Shown piece by piece: positions 24,032 to 42,693 of a stretch of DNA of 64,000 nt. The stretch is taken from positions 186,001 through 250,000 of the forward strand of contig CAVPFC010000040.1 of NCBI GenBank assembly GCA_963703605.1, in the 5' to 3' direction. The notes beneath the pieces were generated by a model. That model was not told the DNA's origin. It searched no databases and saw only the letters and a list, made by a program, of their open reading frames with translations. A program made the position numbers and the translations under genes. Numbering within the stretch: the stretch's first letter is position 1; each line of letters begins with the position of its first letter. The stretch comes from DASXKD01 sp963703605. GTDB lineage: Bacteria > Actinomycetota > Actinomycetes > Streptosporangiales > Streptosporangiaceae.

Positions 24032-24319
24032 TTACTTGGCCTTCTCGATGATTTCGGTGACCCGCCAGCGCTTGGTTGCCGACAGCGGCCGGGTCTCCAT
24101 GAGGCGGACCCGGTCGCCCCGGCCGCAGGCGTTCTGTTCGTCGTGTGCCTTGTACTTCTTGGTGTGGCGGATGATCTTGCCGTACTTGGGGTGCTTCATC
24201 CGGTCCTCGACCTCGACCACGACGGTCTTGTCCATCTTGTCGCCGACCACGATGCCCTCGCGGATCTTGCGGTAACCGCGCGGGGCCGTGCTCTGGGCGG
24301 CGTCGCTCACGTCACTCAC
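24032..24319 (-). CDS. rpsQ: 30S ribosomal protein S17
   Basis: S17 is an OB-fold 16S rRNA binder. The core is YRKIREGIVVGDKMDKTVVV, HPKYGKIIRHTKKYKAHDE and GDRVRLMETRPLSATKRWRV. It starts with GTG, overlapping the end of rpmC by eight bases. Confidence 0.98.
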   Translation of the reverse strand: MSDVSDAAQSTAPRGYRKIREGIVVGDKMDKTVVVEVEDRMKHPKYGKIIRHTKKYKAHDEQNACGRGDRVRLMETRPLSATKRWRVTEIIEKAK

Positions 24320-24554
24320 TGTCCTGCTCCACTTCCTCCGCCACGGTCACGATGCCGAGCTCCCGCTCCCGCTTCACGGTGTAGATGCGGGCGATCTCCT
24401 TGCGCACGGCGTGCAGCCGCCCGTGGCTCTCCAGCTGCCCGGTGGCGTGCTGGAACCGGAGGTTGAACAGCTCGATCTTCGCGTCGGCCAGCTTGGTGTC
24501 GAGCTCTTCCTCGGTCGCGCTGCGCAGATCGGCGGCGGTCAGGCCCTTAGCCAT
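24312..24554 (-). CDS. rpmC: 50S ribosomal protein L29
   Basis: The 80-residue protein begins MAKGLTAADLRSATEEELDT and contains LFNLRFQHATGQLESHGRLH. Its ATG overlaps the TGA of the second rplP-derived micro-ORF (TGATG). Presumably it once overlapped rplP itself in the same way. Confidence 0.97.
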   Translation of the reverse strand: MAKGLTAADLRSATEEELDTKLADAKIELFNLRFQHATGQLESHGRLHAVRKEIARIYTVKRERELGIVTVAEEVEQDSE

Positions 24555-24631
24555 CAGCCCTCACTCCCGGCTTCACGGGTCACGAAACCCGGCCTTAGCC
24601 AGCAGAGCATAGGCAGCTTGTGCTTCCTCAT
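24554..24631 (-). CDS. rplP-derived micro-ORF B (25 aa)
   Basis: ATG to TGA, 25 codons, starting MRKHKLPMLCWLRPG and ending FVTREAGSEG, the exact C-terminus of L16. The ATG overlaps the stop of micro-ORF A and the TGA overlaps the rpmC ATG, both as TGATG. Probably a tandem-duplication product that stays translated because it carries the ribosome towards rpmC. Confidence 0.45.
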   Translation of the reverse strand: MRKHKLPMLCWLRPGFVTREAGSEG

Positions 24632-24708
24632 CAGCCCTCACTCCCGGCTTCACGGGTCACGAAACCCGGCCTTAGCCAGCAGAGCATAGGCAGCTTGTGC
24701 TTCCTCAT
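24631..24708 (-). CDS. rplP-derived micro-ORF A (25 aa)
   Basis: This ORF is identical to micro-ORF B. Its ATG overlaps the rplP stop as TGATG. Compared with the L16 end it has four extra codons in the middle (20 nt in place of 8 nt) and the same last ten residues. Confidence 0.45.
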   Translation of the reverse strand: MRKHKLPMLCWLRPGFVTREAGSEG

Positions 24709-25130
24709 CAGCCCTCACTCCCGGCTTCACGGGTCACGAAACGACACTTCATAGGCAGCTTGTGCATCGCGCGGCGAAGCGCCTCCCTGGCCACCGGCTC
24801 GGACACGCCCGACAGCTCGAACATGACCCGGCCCGGCTTGACGTTGGCGACCCACCACTCCGGCGAGCCCTTGCCGGAGCCCATCCGGGTCTCCGCGGGC
24901 TTCTTGGTCAGCGGGCGGTCCGGGTAGATGTTGATCCACACCTTCCCGCCACGGCGGATGTGCCGGGTCATCGCGATACGCGCGGCCTCGATCTGCCGGT
25001 TGGTGACGTAGGCGTGCTCCAGCGCCTGGATGCCGTATTCGCCGAACGCCACGCTGGTGCCGCCGGTCGCCTTGCCGTGCCGGTCCGGCCGGTGCTGCTT
25101 GCGGTGCGCGGTTCTGCGCGGGATGAGCAT
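24708..25130 (-). CDS. rplP: 50S ribosomal protein L16
   Basis: L16 organises the A-site and peptidyl transferase region. The 140-residue protein begins MLIPRRTAHRKQHRPDRHGK, has FGEYGIQALEHAYVTNRQIE and GKGSPEWWVANVKPGRVMFE, and ends CRFVTREAGSEG. The coding region is intact; only its last 20 or so codons were copied into the downstream repeats. Confidence 0.98.
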   Translation of the reverse strand: MLIPRRTAHRKQHRPDRHGKATGGTSVAFGEYGIQALEHAYVTNRQIEAARIAMTRHIRRGGKVWINIYPDRPLTKKPAETRMGSGKGSPEWWVANVKPGRVMFELSGVSEPVAREALRRAMHKLPMKCRFVTREAGSEG

Positions 25131-25133
25131 TCC

Positions 25134-25984
<851 letters not shown>

Positions 25985-25985
<1 letters not shown>

Positions 25986-26329
25986 TAGCGGGTTCCTTCC
26001 TCGTCGGAAACGATGACGGTGATGTGGCTGCTCCGCTTCAGGATCCGGTAGCCACGGCCTTGAGCGCGCGGGCGGAACCGCTTGTCGGTGTGCCCTTCGT
26101 CCACCCAGGCGCGGCTCACCACCAGCGAGCCCGGGTCGGTGACGCCGGCCTGCCCGGCGTTCGCGACGGCGCTCGCCAGCAGCTTGCGCACCGGTGCGCT
26201 CGCCGCCTGGGGCGCGAACTGCAACACCGCCTGCGCCTCCTCGGCGGGCAAGCCACGGATCATGTCGACGACCCGGCGGGCCTTGCGCGGCGTCACGCGG
26301 ACGTACCGCGCCATCGCCCTAGCCTTCAT
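25985..26329 (-). CDS. rplV: 50S ribosomal protein L22
   Basis: L22 lines the peptide exit tunnel. The 114-residue product begins MKARAMARYVRVTPRKARRV and includes RGLPAEEAQAVLQFAPQAAS and the tunnel hairpin RPRAQGRGYRILKRSSHITV. A second Met at residue 6 is a possible start. Confidence 0.97.
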
Positions 26330-26364
26330 CGCTAACTCTCCGTCTCTTTGTCCACGCTCGCGGC

Positions 26365-26643
26365 TTAACGCCGGCTCCGTCGGTCGTCCCTGACATGGCT
26401 GCGGAACGTGCGGGTCGGGGCGAACTCGCCGAGCTTGTGGCCGACCATCGACTCGGTGATGAACACCGGGATGTGCTTGCGGCCGTCATGCACGGCGATC
26501 GTGTGGCCCAGCATGGCCGGGACGATCATGGATCGGCGCGACCACGTCTTGATGACGTTCCGTGTCCCCTTGTCGTTCTGGGTGTCCACCTTCTTGATCA
26601 GGTGGTCATCCACGAAGGGGCCTTTCTTAAGGCTACGAGGCAT
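26365..26643 (-). CDS. rpsS: 30S ribosomal protein S19
   Basis: The 92-residue protein begins MPRSLKKGPFVDDHLIKKVD and contains TWSRRSMIVPAMLGHTIAVH and GHKLGEFAPTRTFRSH. It is canonical. Confidence 0.98.
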   Translation of the reverse strand: MPRSLKKGPFVDDHLIKKVDTQNDKGTRNVIKTWSRRSMIVPAMLGHTIAVHDGRKHIPVFITESMVGHKLGEFAPTRTFRSHVRDDRRSRR

Positions 26644-26655
26644 TATGGGGTGCTC

Positions 26656-27489
26656 CTACCGCTTCTTCTTGCTGCGCCTGCGGACGATCATCCGGTCGCT
26701 GGGCTTGTGCTCCGCCCTGGTGCGGCCCTCCGGCTTGCCCCACGGGCTGACCGGGTGCCGCCCGCCTGAGCTCTTGCCCTCGCCGCCGCCCAGCGGGTGG
26801 TCGACCGGGTTCATGGCCACGCCGCGCACCGATGGCCGCTTGCCCTTCCACCGGTTGCGCCCGGCCTTGCCAAGTTTGATGTTGCCCTGCTCGGCGTTGC
26901 CCACCTCGCCGACGGTGGCCCGGCAGGTCGCGTCCACCCGCCGGATCTCACCCGAGGGCATGCGGAGCTGGGCGTAGCCGCCCTCCTTCGCCAGGAGTTG
27001 CACGCCGGAGCCGGCCGAGCGGGCGATCTTGGCGCCGCCGCCGGGCCGCAGCTCGATGGCGTGTACGATCGTGCCGGTCGGGATGTTGCGCAGCGGCAGG
27101 CAGTTGCCGGGGCGGATGTCCGCGGCCACGCCGTTCTCCACCAGGTCGCCCTGCTTCAGCCCCTGCGGGCACAGGATGTAGCGCTTCTCGCCGTCGGCGT
27201 AGTGCAGCAGCGCGATCCGGGCGGTCCGGTTCGGGTCGTACTCCACGTGCGCCACCTTCGCGGGCACGCCGTCCTTGTCGTTGCGGCGGAAGTCGATGAG
27301 CCGGTAGGCGCGCTTGTGGCCGCCGCCTTGATGCCGGGCGGTGATCCGGCCGTGCACATTCCGCCCGCCCCGGGAATGCAGCGGCCGGACGAGGGACTTC
27401 TCAGGCTCGCCGCGGGTGATCTCGGCGAAGTCTGGGCCGCTCGCGCCCCGCCTGCCCGGGGTCGTCGGCTTGTACTTGCGGATGGCCAT
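26656..27489 (-). CDS. rplB: 50S ribosomal protein L2
   Basis: L2 is near the peptidyl transferase centre. The 277-residue protein shows GRNVHGRITARHQGGGHKRA, the conserved His in VAMNPVDHPLGGGEGKS, and ends RRRSKKKR. Length is canonical. Confidence 0.98.
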   Translation of the reverse strand: MAIRKYKPTTPGRRGASGPDFAEITRGEPEKSLVRPLHSRGGRNVHGRITARHQGGGHKRAYRLIDFRRNDKDGVPAKVAHVEYDPNRTARIALLHYADGEKRYILCPQGLKQGDLVENGVAADIRPGNCLPLRNIPTGTIVHAIELRPGGGAKIARSAGSGVQLLAKEGGYAQLRMPSGEIRRVDATCRATVGEVGNAEQGNIKLGKAGRNRWKGKRPSVRGVAMNPVDHPLGGGEGKSSGGRHPVSPWGKPEGRTRAEHKPSDRMIVRRRSKKKR

Positions 27490-27524
27490 GAGTGCTCAAG
27501 CTCCTGTCGGTCTGTTCACGCGGC

Positions 27525-27827
27525 CTAGCTGACCGGCCCGCCGAAGACGTCGATCCGCTCGCCGGCCGCGAGGCTGACGATGGCGCGCTTGGTGTTGACG
27601 CGGGTCCCCCAGCCGAACCGGGTGCGGCGGCGCTTGCCCGGCCGGTTGATGGTGTTGACCCCGGTCACGTTCACGTGGAAGATCTCTTCGACCGCCTGCC
27701 TGATCTGAGTCTTGTTGGCGCTGGGGGCGACGAGGAATGTGTACTTGCCGTCGTCGGCAAGCCGGTAGCTCTTCTCCGAGATAACCGGCTTGAGCAGGAC
27801 GTCCCTGGCATTGGCGAGCTTGGTCAC
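27525..27827 (-). CDS. rplW: 50S ribosomal protein L23
   Basis: L23 sits at the tunnel exit and docks SRP and trigger factor. The 100-residue protein includes VLLKPVISEKSYRLADDGKY and the rRNA-binding NTINRPGKRRRTRFGWGTR. It starts with a GTG overlapping the rplD stop (GTGA). Confidence 0.98.
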   Translation of the reverse strand: MTKLANARDVLLKPVISEKSYRLADDGKYTFLVAPSANKTQIRQAVEEIFHVNVTGVNTINRPGKRRRTRFGWGTRVNTKRAIVSLAAGERIDVFGGPVS

Positions 27828-28849
27828 TCCTGCTCCTCCTTCGGCTTCCTGGCGCGGCTGGCGCGGGCCGGCTTGGCGGCGGGCTCATCCGCGCCGGCCG
27901 CCTCGCCGGTGTCCTTAGCGGGCTCCGCCGCGGCGGCCGCGGCCTTGGCGGTGCCGGCCTTCGCGGTGCTGGCCCTCTTCGGCCGGGCGGGCTTGGCCGG
28001 CGCCTCGTCGGCGGCCGGTTCCGCGGCATCCTCCGTGGTCGCGGGCTCGTCCGCGGCAGCCGCGGGCTCGTCCGCAACGGCGGCGCTCTCGTCGGTGGCG
28101 GCGTCGGCCTTGGCCGCTTCGGCCGCCTTGGCCGCGCTGGCCTTCTTCGGCTTGGCGGCGGCCTTGCCGGCAGGCTTGGCCGCGGTCTCGGTCACGGTGA
28201 GCTCCGCGCCGGTCACCCGGGCCACGAACTCGCCCAGCGCCGCCTGGGTGAACACAACATGGTCACTGGCCAGGACGTCGTAGGTATTGAGCTGCCCGGG
28301 GCCGAGCACCCGGGCCCCGGCGACGTTGCGCAGGCTCTTGCGGGCCAGCTCGTCATCGCCGGTCACCACGACCAGCACCGGCCGGGTCAGGCGCGGCCCG
28401 GTCAGGCCGACGGCCGAGCGCAGCACCGCGAGCGCGCCCGAGGTGCTCGGCTCCGCACCGTCGACGAACGCGCTTACCACCGCGATCCGGCCGTGGTTCA
28501 GCCGGTCGGACAGCGCGCCGTGCAGCGCGGCGGCCTTCATCTTCTTGGGGGTGCGCTGGGCGTAGGAACGCGGCACGGGGCCGTGCACGATACCGCCGCC
28601 CGCGTACTGCGGCGCGCGGACCGAGCCCTGCCGGGCCCGCCCGGTGCCCTTCTGCCGGTAGGGCTTCTTGCCGCCACCGCGGACCATGCCGCGCGTCTTG
28701 GTGGCGTGCGTGCCCTGCCGGGCCGCCGCCTCCTGGGCCACCACGACCTGGTGCATGAGCGGGATGTTCACGCTCGCCTCGAAGATCTCCCCGGGCAGCT
28801 CGACCTCCGCGCCCTTGCCGGACGGCGTGATCACACTGACGCTGCTCAC
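27824..28849 (-). CDS. rplD: 50S ribosomal protein L4 with a ~120-residue low-complexity tail
   Basis: The L4 core occupies about residues 1-215: PLMHQVVVAQEAAARQGTHA, the tunnel loop region KTRGMVRGGGKKPYRQKGTG RARQGS and GLTGPRLTRPVLVVVTGDD, ending near VARVTGAELTVTE. From about 220 to 341 it is a Lys/Ala/Glu/Pro tail (ADEPAAAADEPATTEDAAEP and KPARPKRASTAKAG). Typical L4 is 205-225 residues. The tail keeps codon usage like its neighbours and its end is fused by the GTGA overlap to rplW, so it is not a frameshift. Confidence 0.95.
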   Translation of the reverse strand: MSSVSVITPSGKGAEVELPGEIFEASVNIPLMHQVVVAQEAAARQGTHATKTRGMVRGGGKKPYRQKGTGRARQGSVRAPQYAGGGIVHGPVPRSYAQRTPKKMKAAALHGALSDRLNHGRIAVVSAFVDGAEPSTSGALAVLRSAVGLTGPRLTRPVLVVVTGDDELARKSLRNVAGARVLGPGQLNTYDVLASDHVVFTQAALGEFVARVTGAELTVTETAAKPAGKAAAKPKKASAAKAAEAAKADAATDESAAVADEPAAAADEPATTEDAAEPAADEAPAKPARPKRASTAKAGTAKAAAAAAEPAKDTGEAAGADEPAAKPARASRARKPKEEQE

Positions 28850-29511
28850 TACTGCGCCTCCCTAGCTACGGGCTGCTTGGCGGCGCTGCGGACCAGGACC
28901 AGGCCGCCCTTGGGCCCGGGGACCGGGCCCTTGATCAGCAGCAGGCCGCGCTCGGCGTCCACGGCGTGCACGGTGAGCCGGGGCACGGTGGTCCGGGCGT
29001 TGCCCATCCGGCCCGCCATGCGCACGCCCTTGAACACCCGCCCGGGCGTCGCGCAGCCGCCGATCGACCCCGGCGACCTGTGCTTGCGCTGGGTGCCGTG
29101 CGAGGCGCCCAGGCCCTTGAAGCCGTGCCGCTTCATGACGCCGGCCGTGCCCTTGCCCTTGCTCCGCCCGGTCACGTCCACCAGGTCGCCGGCGCCGAAC
29201 GTCCCGGCGGTCAGCTCCTGGCCCAGCGTGTACTGGTCGGCGTCGTCGGTGCGCAGCTCGACCAGGTACCGGCGCGGGGTCAGGCCGGCCTTGGTGAAGT
29301 GGCCCGCGACCGGCTTGGTCACCCGGCGCGGGTCGATCTCGCCGTACCCGAGCTGCACCGCCGAGTACCCGTCCGTTCCCGGGGTGCGCACCGCGGTCAC
29401 GACACAGGGGCCGGCCGCCACCACGGTGACCGGGACGACCTTCCCCTCATCGCTGAAGACCTGGGTCATGCCGAGCTTGGTGCCCAGGACGCCTTTGACT
29501 TCTCTGGCCAT
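28849..29511 (-). CDS. rplC: 50S ribosomal protein L3
   Basis: L3 reaches towards the peptidyl transferase centre. The 220-residue protein begins MAREVKGVLGTKLGMTQVFS and has the diagnostic RHGFKGLGASHGTQRKHRSP and GSIGGCATPGRVFKGVRMAG, the Gln in the former being the usual methylation site. Its stop shares a base with the rplD start (TAGTG). Confidence 0.98.
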   Translation of the reverse strand: MAREVKGVLGTKLGMTQVFSDEGKVVPVTVVAAGPCVVTAVRTPGTDGYSAVQLGYGEIDPRRVTKPVAGHFTKAGLTPRRYLVELRTDDADQYTLGQELTAGTFGAGDLVDVTGRSKGKGTAGVMKRHGFKGLGASHGTQRKHRSPGSIGGCATPGRVFKGVRMAGRMGNARTTVPRLTVHAVDAERGLLLIKGPVPGPKGGLVLVRSAAKQPVAREAQ

Positions 29512-29525
29512 GTTGGTGCGTTCCC

Positions 29526-29834
29526 CTAGAGCTTGATCTCGATGTCGACGCCGGCCGGCAGGTCGAGCCGCATCAGCGAGTCGACCGTCTTCGGCGTGGG
29601 ATCGATGATGTCGATCAGGCGCTTGTGTGTGCGCATCTCGAAGTGCTCGCGCGAGTCCTTGTACTTGTGCGGCGACCGGATGACGCAGTAGACGTTCTTC
29701 TCTGTCGGCAGCGGCACTGGCCCGGCCACCTTCGCGCCGGTACGCGTCACCGTGTCTACGATCTTCCGCGCCGAGCTGTCGATGACCTCGTGGTCATAGG
29801 CCTTGAGCCGGATGCGGATCTTCTGTCCCGCCAT
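29526..29834 (-). CDS. rpsJ: 30S ribosomal protein S10 (NusE)
   Basis: S10 also works as NusE in antitermination and binds NusG. The 102-residue protein begins MAGQKIRIRLKAYDHEVIDS and has RSPHKYKDSREHFEMRTHKR LIDI, ending AGVDIEIKL. It opens the S10 operon after the terminator hairpin at 29897-29925. Confidence 0.98.
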   Translation of the reverse strand: MAGQKIRIRLKAYDHEVIDSSARKIVDTVTRTGAKVAGPVPLPTEKNVYCVIRSPHKYKDSREHFEMRTHKRLIDIIDPTPKTVDSLMRLDLPAGVDIEIKL

Positions 29835-29896
29835 GTGGGCTACCCGTGTTCCTTCGTCTTCGTTCCGCTGCCTGGGCTGCTTGGAGGCCGTTAACC

Positions 29897-29925
29897 GCCT
29901 CCGGCCGCGGAGTGCGGCCGGAGGC
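29897..29925 (-). terminator. tuf terminator hairpin
   Basis: GCCTCCGGCCGC and GCGGCCGGAGGC pair over 12 bp around GGAGT, 10 bp downstream of the tuf stop. No U-tract follows, as is usual in high-GC actinobacteria. It marks the end of the str operon before rpsJ. Confidence 0.75.
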
Positions 29926-29935
29926 AGTCGACGGT

Positions 29936-31129
<1,194 letters not shown>

Positions 31130-31213
31130 TGGATTCTCCTCGTTGCGATCCACCCCCGCCGGGGGGGCCGGCTCCCCTGGCGGGGTCCTGTGCTCCTGAC
31201 GTTGTGATTGCTG

Positions 31214-33310
<2,097 letters not shown>

Positions 33311-33396
33311 GTGCTCGTTTCCTGTTCTCTCGTTGATCACCATCGCCGGCCGTTTGGCAGCGATGGTCGCCGCCTGTCTCCAGGCGGCAGGCCTTC

Positions 33397-33867
33397 CTAC
33401 CAGCGGTAGTGGGCGAAGGCCTTGTTCGATTCAGCCATCTTGTGGGTGTCTTCGCGGCGCTTGACGCTCTGCCCGAGGCCGTTGCTGGCGTCGAGCAGCT
33501 CGTTCATGAGCCGCTCGGTCATGGTCTTCTCGCGGCGCTGGCGGGAGTAGGCCACGATCCAGCGCAGCGCCAGGGTGGTGCTGCGGGAGGCCCGCACCTC
33601 GACCGGCACCTGGTAGGTCGCGCCGCCGACCCGGCGGCTGCGGACCTCCAGCGTGGGCTTGACGTTGTCGAGCGCTCGCTTGAGCGTCACCACGGGGTCG
33701 TTGCCCGTCTTGTCCTTGGCGCCGTCGAGCGCGCCGTACACGATCCGCTCGGCCAGGGAGCGCTTGCCGCTCCGCAGCACCTTGTTGACCAGAGCGGTCA
33801 CCAGCGGCGAGCCGTACACCGGGTCGGTGACGAGCTGCCGTCGGGTCGCGGGGCCCTTGCGCGGCAT
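33397..33867 (-). CDS. rpsG: 30S ribosomal protein S7
   Basis: S7 organises the 3' major domain of 16S rRNA. The 156-residue protein begins MPRKGPATRRQLVTDPVYGS and contains RSRRVGGATYQVPVEVRASR and KRREDTHKMAESNKAFAHYRW-type ending. It is one base from rpsL. Confidence 0.98.
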   Translation of the reverse strand: MPRKGPATRRQLVTDPVYGSPLVTALVNKVLRSGKRSLAERIVYGALDGAKDKTGNDPVVTLKRALDNVKPTLEVRSRRVGGATYQVPVEVRASRSTTLALRWIVAYSRQRREKTMTERLMNELLDASNGLGQSVKRREDTHKMAESNKAFAHYRW

Positions 33868-33868
33868 G

Positions 33869-34243
33869 TCAGCTCTTCTCCTTCTTCGCGCCGTAGCGGC
33901 TGCGCGCCTGCTTGCGGTTGCGCACGCCCTGGGTGTCCAGCGAGCCGCGGATGACCTTGTACCGGACGCCCGGCAGGTCCCGCACCCGGCCACCGCGCAC
34001 CAGCACGATGGAGTGCTCTTGCAGGTTGTGCCCGACCCCGGGGATGTAGGCGGTGACCTCGATCTGGCTGGTGAGCCGGACCCGCGCCACCTTGCGCAGG
34101 GCGGAGTTCGGCTTCTTGGGCGTGGTCGTGTAGACGCGCGTGCAAACCCCGCGGCGCTGGGGGCTGCCCTTGAGCGCCGGCGTGGTGGTTTTGGCTACCT
34201 TGTCCTGGCGGCCCTTGCGGACCAACTGCTGGATCGTGGGCAC
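33869..34243 (-). CDS. rpsL: 30S ribosomal protein S12
   Basis: S12 sits in the decoding centre. The GTG at 34243, with GGAG upstream, gives MPTIQQLVRKGRQDKVAKTT and 124 residues. The streptomycin-related lysines are wild type (TTPKKPNSALRKVARV and LPGVRYKVIRG). It is the first gene of rpsL-rpsG-fusA-tuf, with an approximately 290-nt leader from the promoter at 34541-34569. Confidence 0.98.
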   Translation of the reverse strand: MPTIQQLVRKGRQDKVAKTTTPALKGSPQRRGVCTRVYTTTPKKPNSALRKVARVRLTSQIEVTAYIPGVGHNLQEHSIVLVRGGRVRDLPGVRYKVIRGSLDTQGVRNRKQARSRYGAKKEKS

Positions 34244-34540
34244 CGCGTCTCCGTCTTCTTCCAGCCGCGCCCGTGGCACGGCGTTCCTGGCCCGCGCCCT
34301 GCCCGGGCGCGGTACTGCTGTTTTCAGGGCATCAAGGATGCCCGTGACCTGCTGGTTTTCCCCCGCCTCCGACCCCCGTGGTCGGGCGTGTCGCGCCCGT
34401 CACGGCAGACCGGCCCCAGCCGAGGCCGGATGTCAGAGAGGGAAGGCCTACGCGCGTGGCCGTTTGCTGTCCCTGGCCTTGCAGCCACGGGACCGCCGCC
34501 CGCTAACGCGCGTGCGCCCGCGTACCGGGCACGAAGAGCA

Positions 34541-34569
34541 AGAATACCCAACGGCCAGCCCGCAGGCAA
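34541..34569 (-). promoter_or_regulatory. rpsL operon promoter
   Basis: On the minus strand TTGCCT and TATTCT are separated by 17 bp. The start would be near 34533, about 290 nt upstream of rpsL. The leader contains no recognised riboswitch. Confidence 0.65.
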
Positions 34570-34731
34570 AGTGAATGGTGAAAGCGAACGCTGGGTTAAC
34601 GCGCCGGAGGCCGGGCCTATTCCGCAAACCGTTCCGGGGCCGGGCCGCATGGGGCATGGCCCGCACGCAACCAGGCGGAACTGTCCTTGACGAAAAACCG
34701 ACCCAACCCAGCCGCAACCACAAGTCGCGGG

Positions 34732-34757
34732 GGTCCGGGGGCTCGGCCCCCCGGACC
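34732..34757 (-). terminator. secondary rpoC terminator hairpin
   Basis: GGTCCGGGGG and CCCCCGGACC form a perfect 10-bp stem. It lies about 120 bp beyond the rpoC stop and would back up the nearer hairpin. Confidence 0.6.
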
Positions 34758-34815
34758 AACACCGCGGCCTATGGCGAAGCTGATCAAAGATCAGCGAGCA
34801 GGCCGGGCCAGCCAG

Positions 34816-34854
34816 GCCTCGCGCCCGGAGCCATGACGGTTCCGGGCGCGAGGC
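34816..34854 (-). terminator. rpoBC terminator hairpin
   Basis: GCCTCGCGCCCGGA and TCCGGGCGCGAGGC form a perfect 14-bp stem around an 11-nt loop, 24 bp downstream of rpoC. It is the strongest hairpin in the region; no U-tract. Confidence 0.75.
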
Positions 34855-34877
34855 TTGCCGCGGGAGACGGCGATTAC

Positions 34878-38756
<3,879 letters not shown>

Positions 38757-38786
38757 GTGTGTTATCCCCTGGGGTAGTTCCTAGAT

Positions 38787-42254
<3,468 letters not shown>

Positions 42255-42367
42255 CAGGGGTCCTTCCAGAGTTCACGGCGGAATTTCACCGCACGCACGC
42301 AAAACGCCCACGGACACGCCACGAGGGGTTCGGGCAGGTCGAGGACGTTAGAGTGCAGCGCAAATTG

Positions 42368-42392
42368 GTAGTGTAGCCACCAGCTACACTAC
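42368..42392. promoter_or_regulatory. 25-bp palindrome overlapping the rpoB -10 and spacer
   Basis: GTAGTGTAGC and GCTACACTAC are perfect 10-bp inverted repeats around CACCA. The dyad covers the -10 box and most of the spacer, where a dimeric repressor or a MerR-like spacer-twisting activator would bind. Confidence 0.6.
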
Positions 42393-42399
42393 TTGTCAA
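42370..42399 (-). promoter_or_regulatory. rpoB promoter (consensus -35)
   Basis: On the minus strand TTGACA is followed after 18 bp by TACACT. It is the closest match to a sigma-70 consensus in the window. The -10 box is one arm of the palindrome at 42368-42392. Confidence 0.8.
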
Positions 42400-42628
42400 G
42401 TGTATCTCTTTATGACGTTCACAGTTCTCCGCAGCATGGCTGGTTCTGGGCGAAACGTCAAGTCCATCAGGCCTGACGAGGGCATCTCATCGACGTGACG
42501 AACGCCACATCCAGCACGTGGTGTAGATCCCGACCCTCGGGGTAAGTCTAGTGGTTCGGCGCGGAAGACGGGCCGTCTTCTGAGGTAGCGCGGGTACGCC
42601 TGCTACCCCATACCGCAGACAACAGTTG

Positions 42629-42655
42629 CCCGGCCGGCGTGATCACGCGGCCGGG
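42629..42655 (-). terminator. hairpin downstream of rplL (distal)
   Basis: CCCGGCC-G-GCGTGA pairs with TCACGC-GGCCGGG, one bulged G. It lies about 40 bp after rplL and may attenuate transcription into rpoB. Confidence 0.6.
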
Positions 42656-42666
42656 CCCTTGTGCTG

Positions 42667-42686
42667 TGGCGGCCGCGCGGCCGCCA
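42667..42686 (-). terminator. hairpin directly downstream of rplL (proximal)
   Basis: TGGCGGCCG-CG-CGGCCGCCA is a perfect 9-bp stem 7 bp after the rplL stop. With the distal hairpin it forms a tandem stop or RNA-processing signal between rplJL and rpoBC. Confidence 0.6.
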
Positions 42687-42693
42687 GCATTGC

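Larger units (their letters stand above)
24552..24765. repeat. 77-bp tandem duplication of the rplP 3' end
   Basis: Units 24552-24628 and 24629-24705 are identical. The parental segment at 24706-24765 in rplP matches them for the first 37 bp and again for 15 bp (ATAGGCAGCTTGTGC), but has an 8-bp middle where the copies have 20 bp. The insert includes TGGCTAAGG (minus strand), which resembles the rpmC start. Confidence 0.95.
34244..34877. other. 634-bp intergenic region between rpoC and rpsL
   Basis: From the rpoC side it contains a 14-bp stem hairpin (34816-34854), a small perfect hairpin GCTGATC-AAA-GATCAGC (34779-34795), a 10-bp stem hairpin (34732-34757), then the rpsL promoter (34541-34569) and its leader. 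No protein gene with convincing composition is seen. Confidence 0.7.
42255..42693. other. 439-bp rplL-rpoB intergenic region
   Basis: It contains two rplL-proximal hairpins (42629-42655 and 42667-42686) and an rpoB promoter embedded in a palindrome (42368-42399), leaving an rpoB leader of about 110 nt. No protein gene is seen. Confidence 0.7.

Noticed and set aside
24552..24765. The 77-bp repeats as a CRISPR or integration site
   Set aside because: There are no spacers and no cas genes; the units are contiguous and derive from the rplP coding sequence.
34320..34690. Several 100-280-codon frames in the rpoC-rpsL gap
   Set aside because: They run in both directions with shadow-like composition, and the region holds the rpsL promoter and rpoC terminators.
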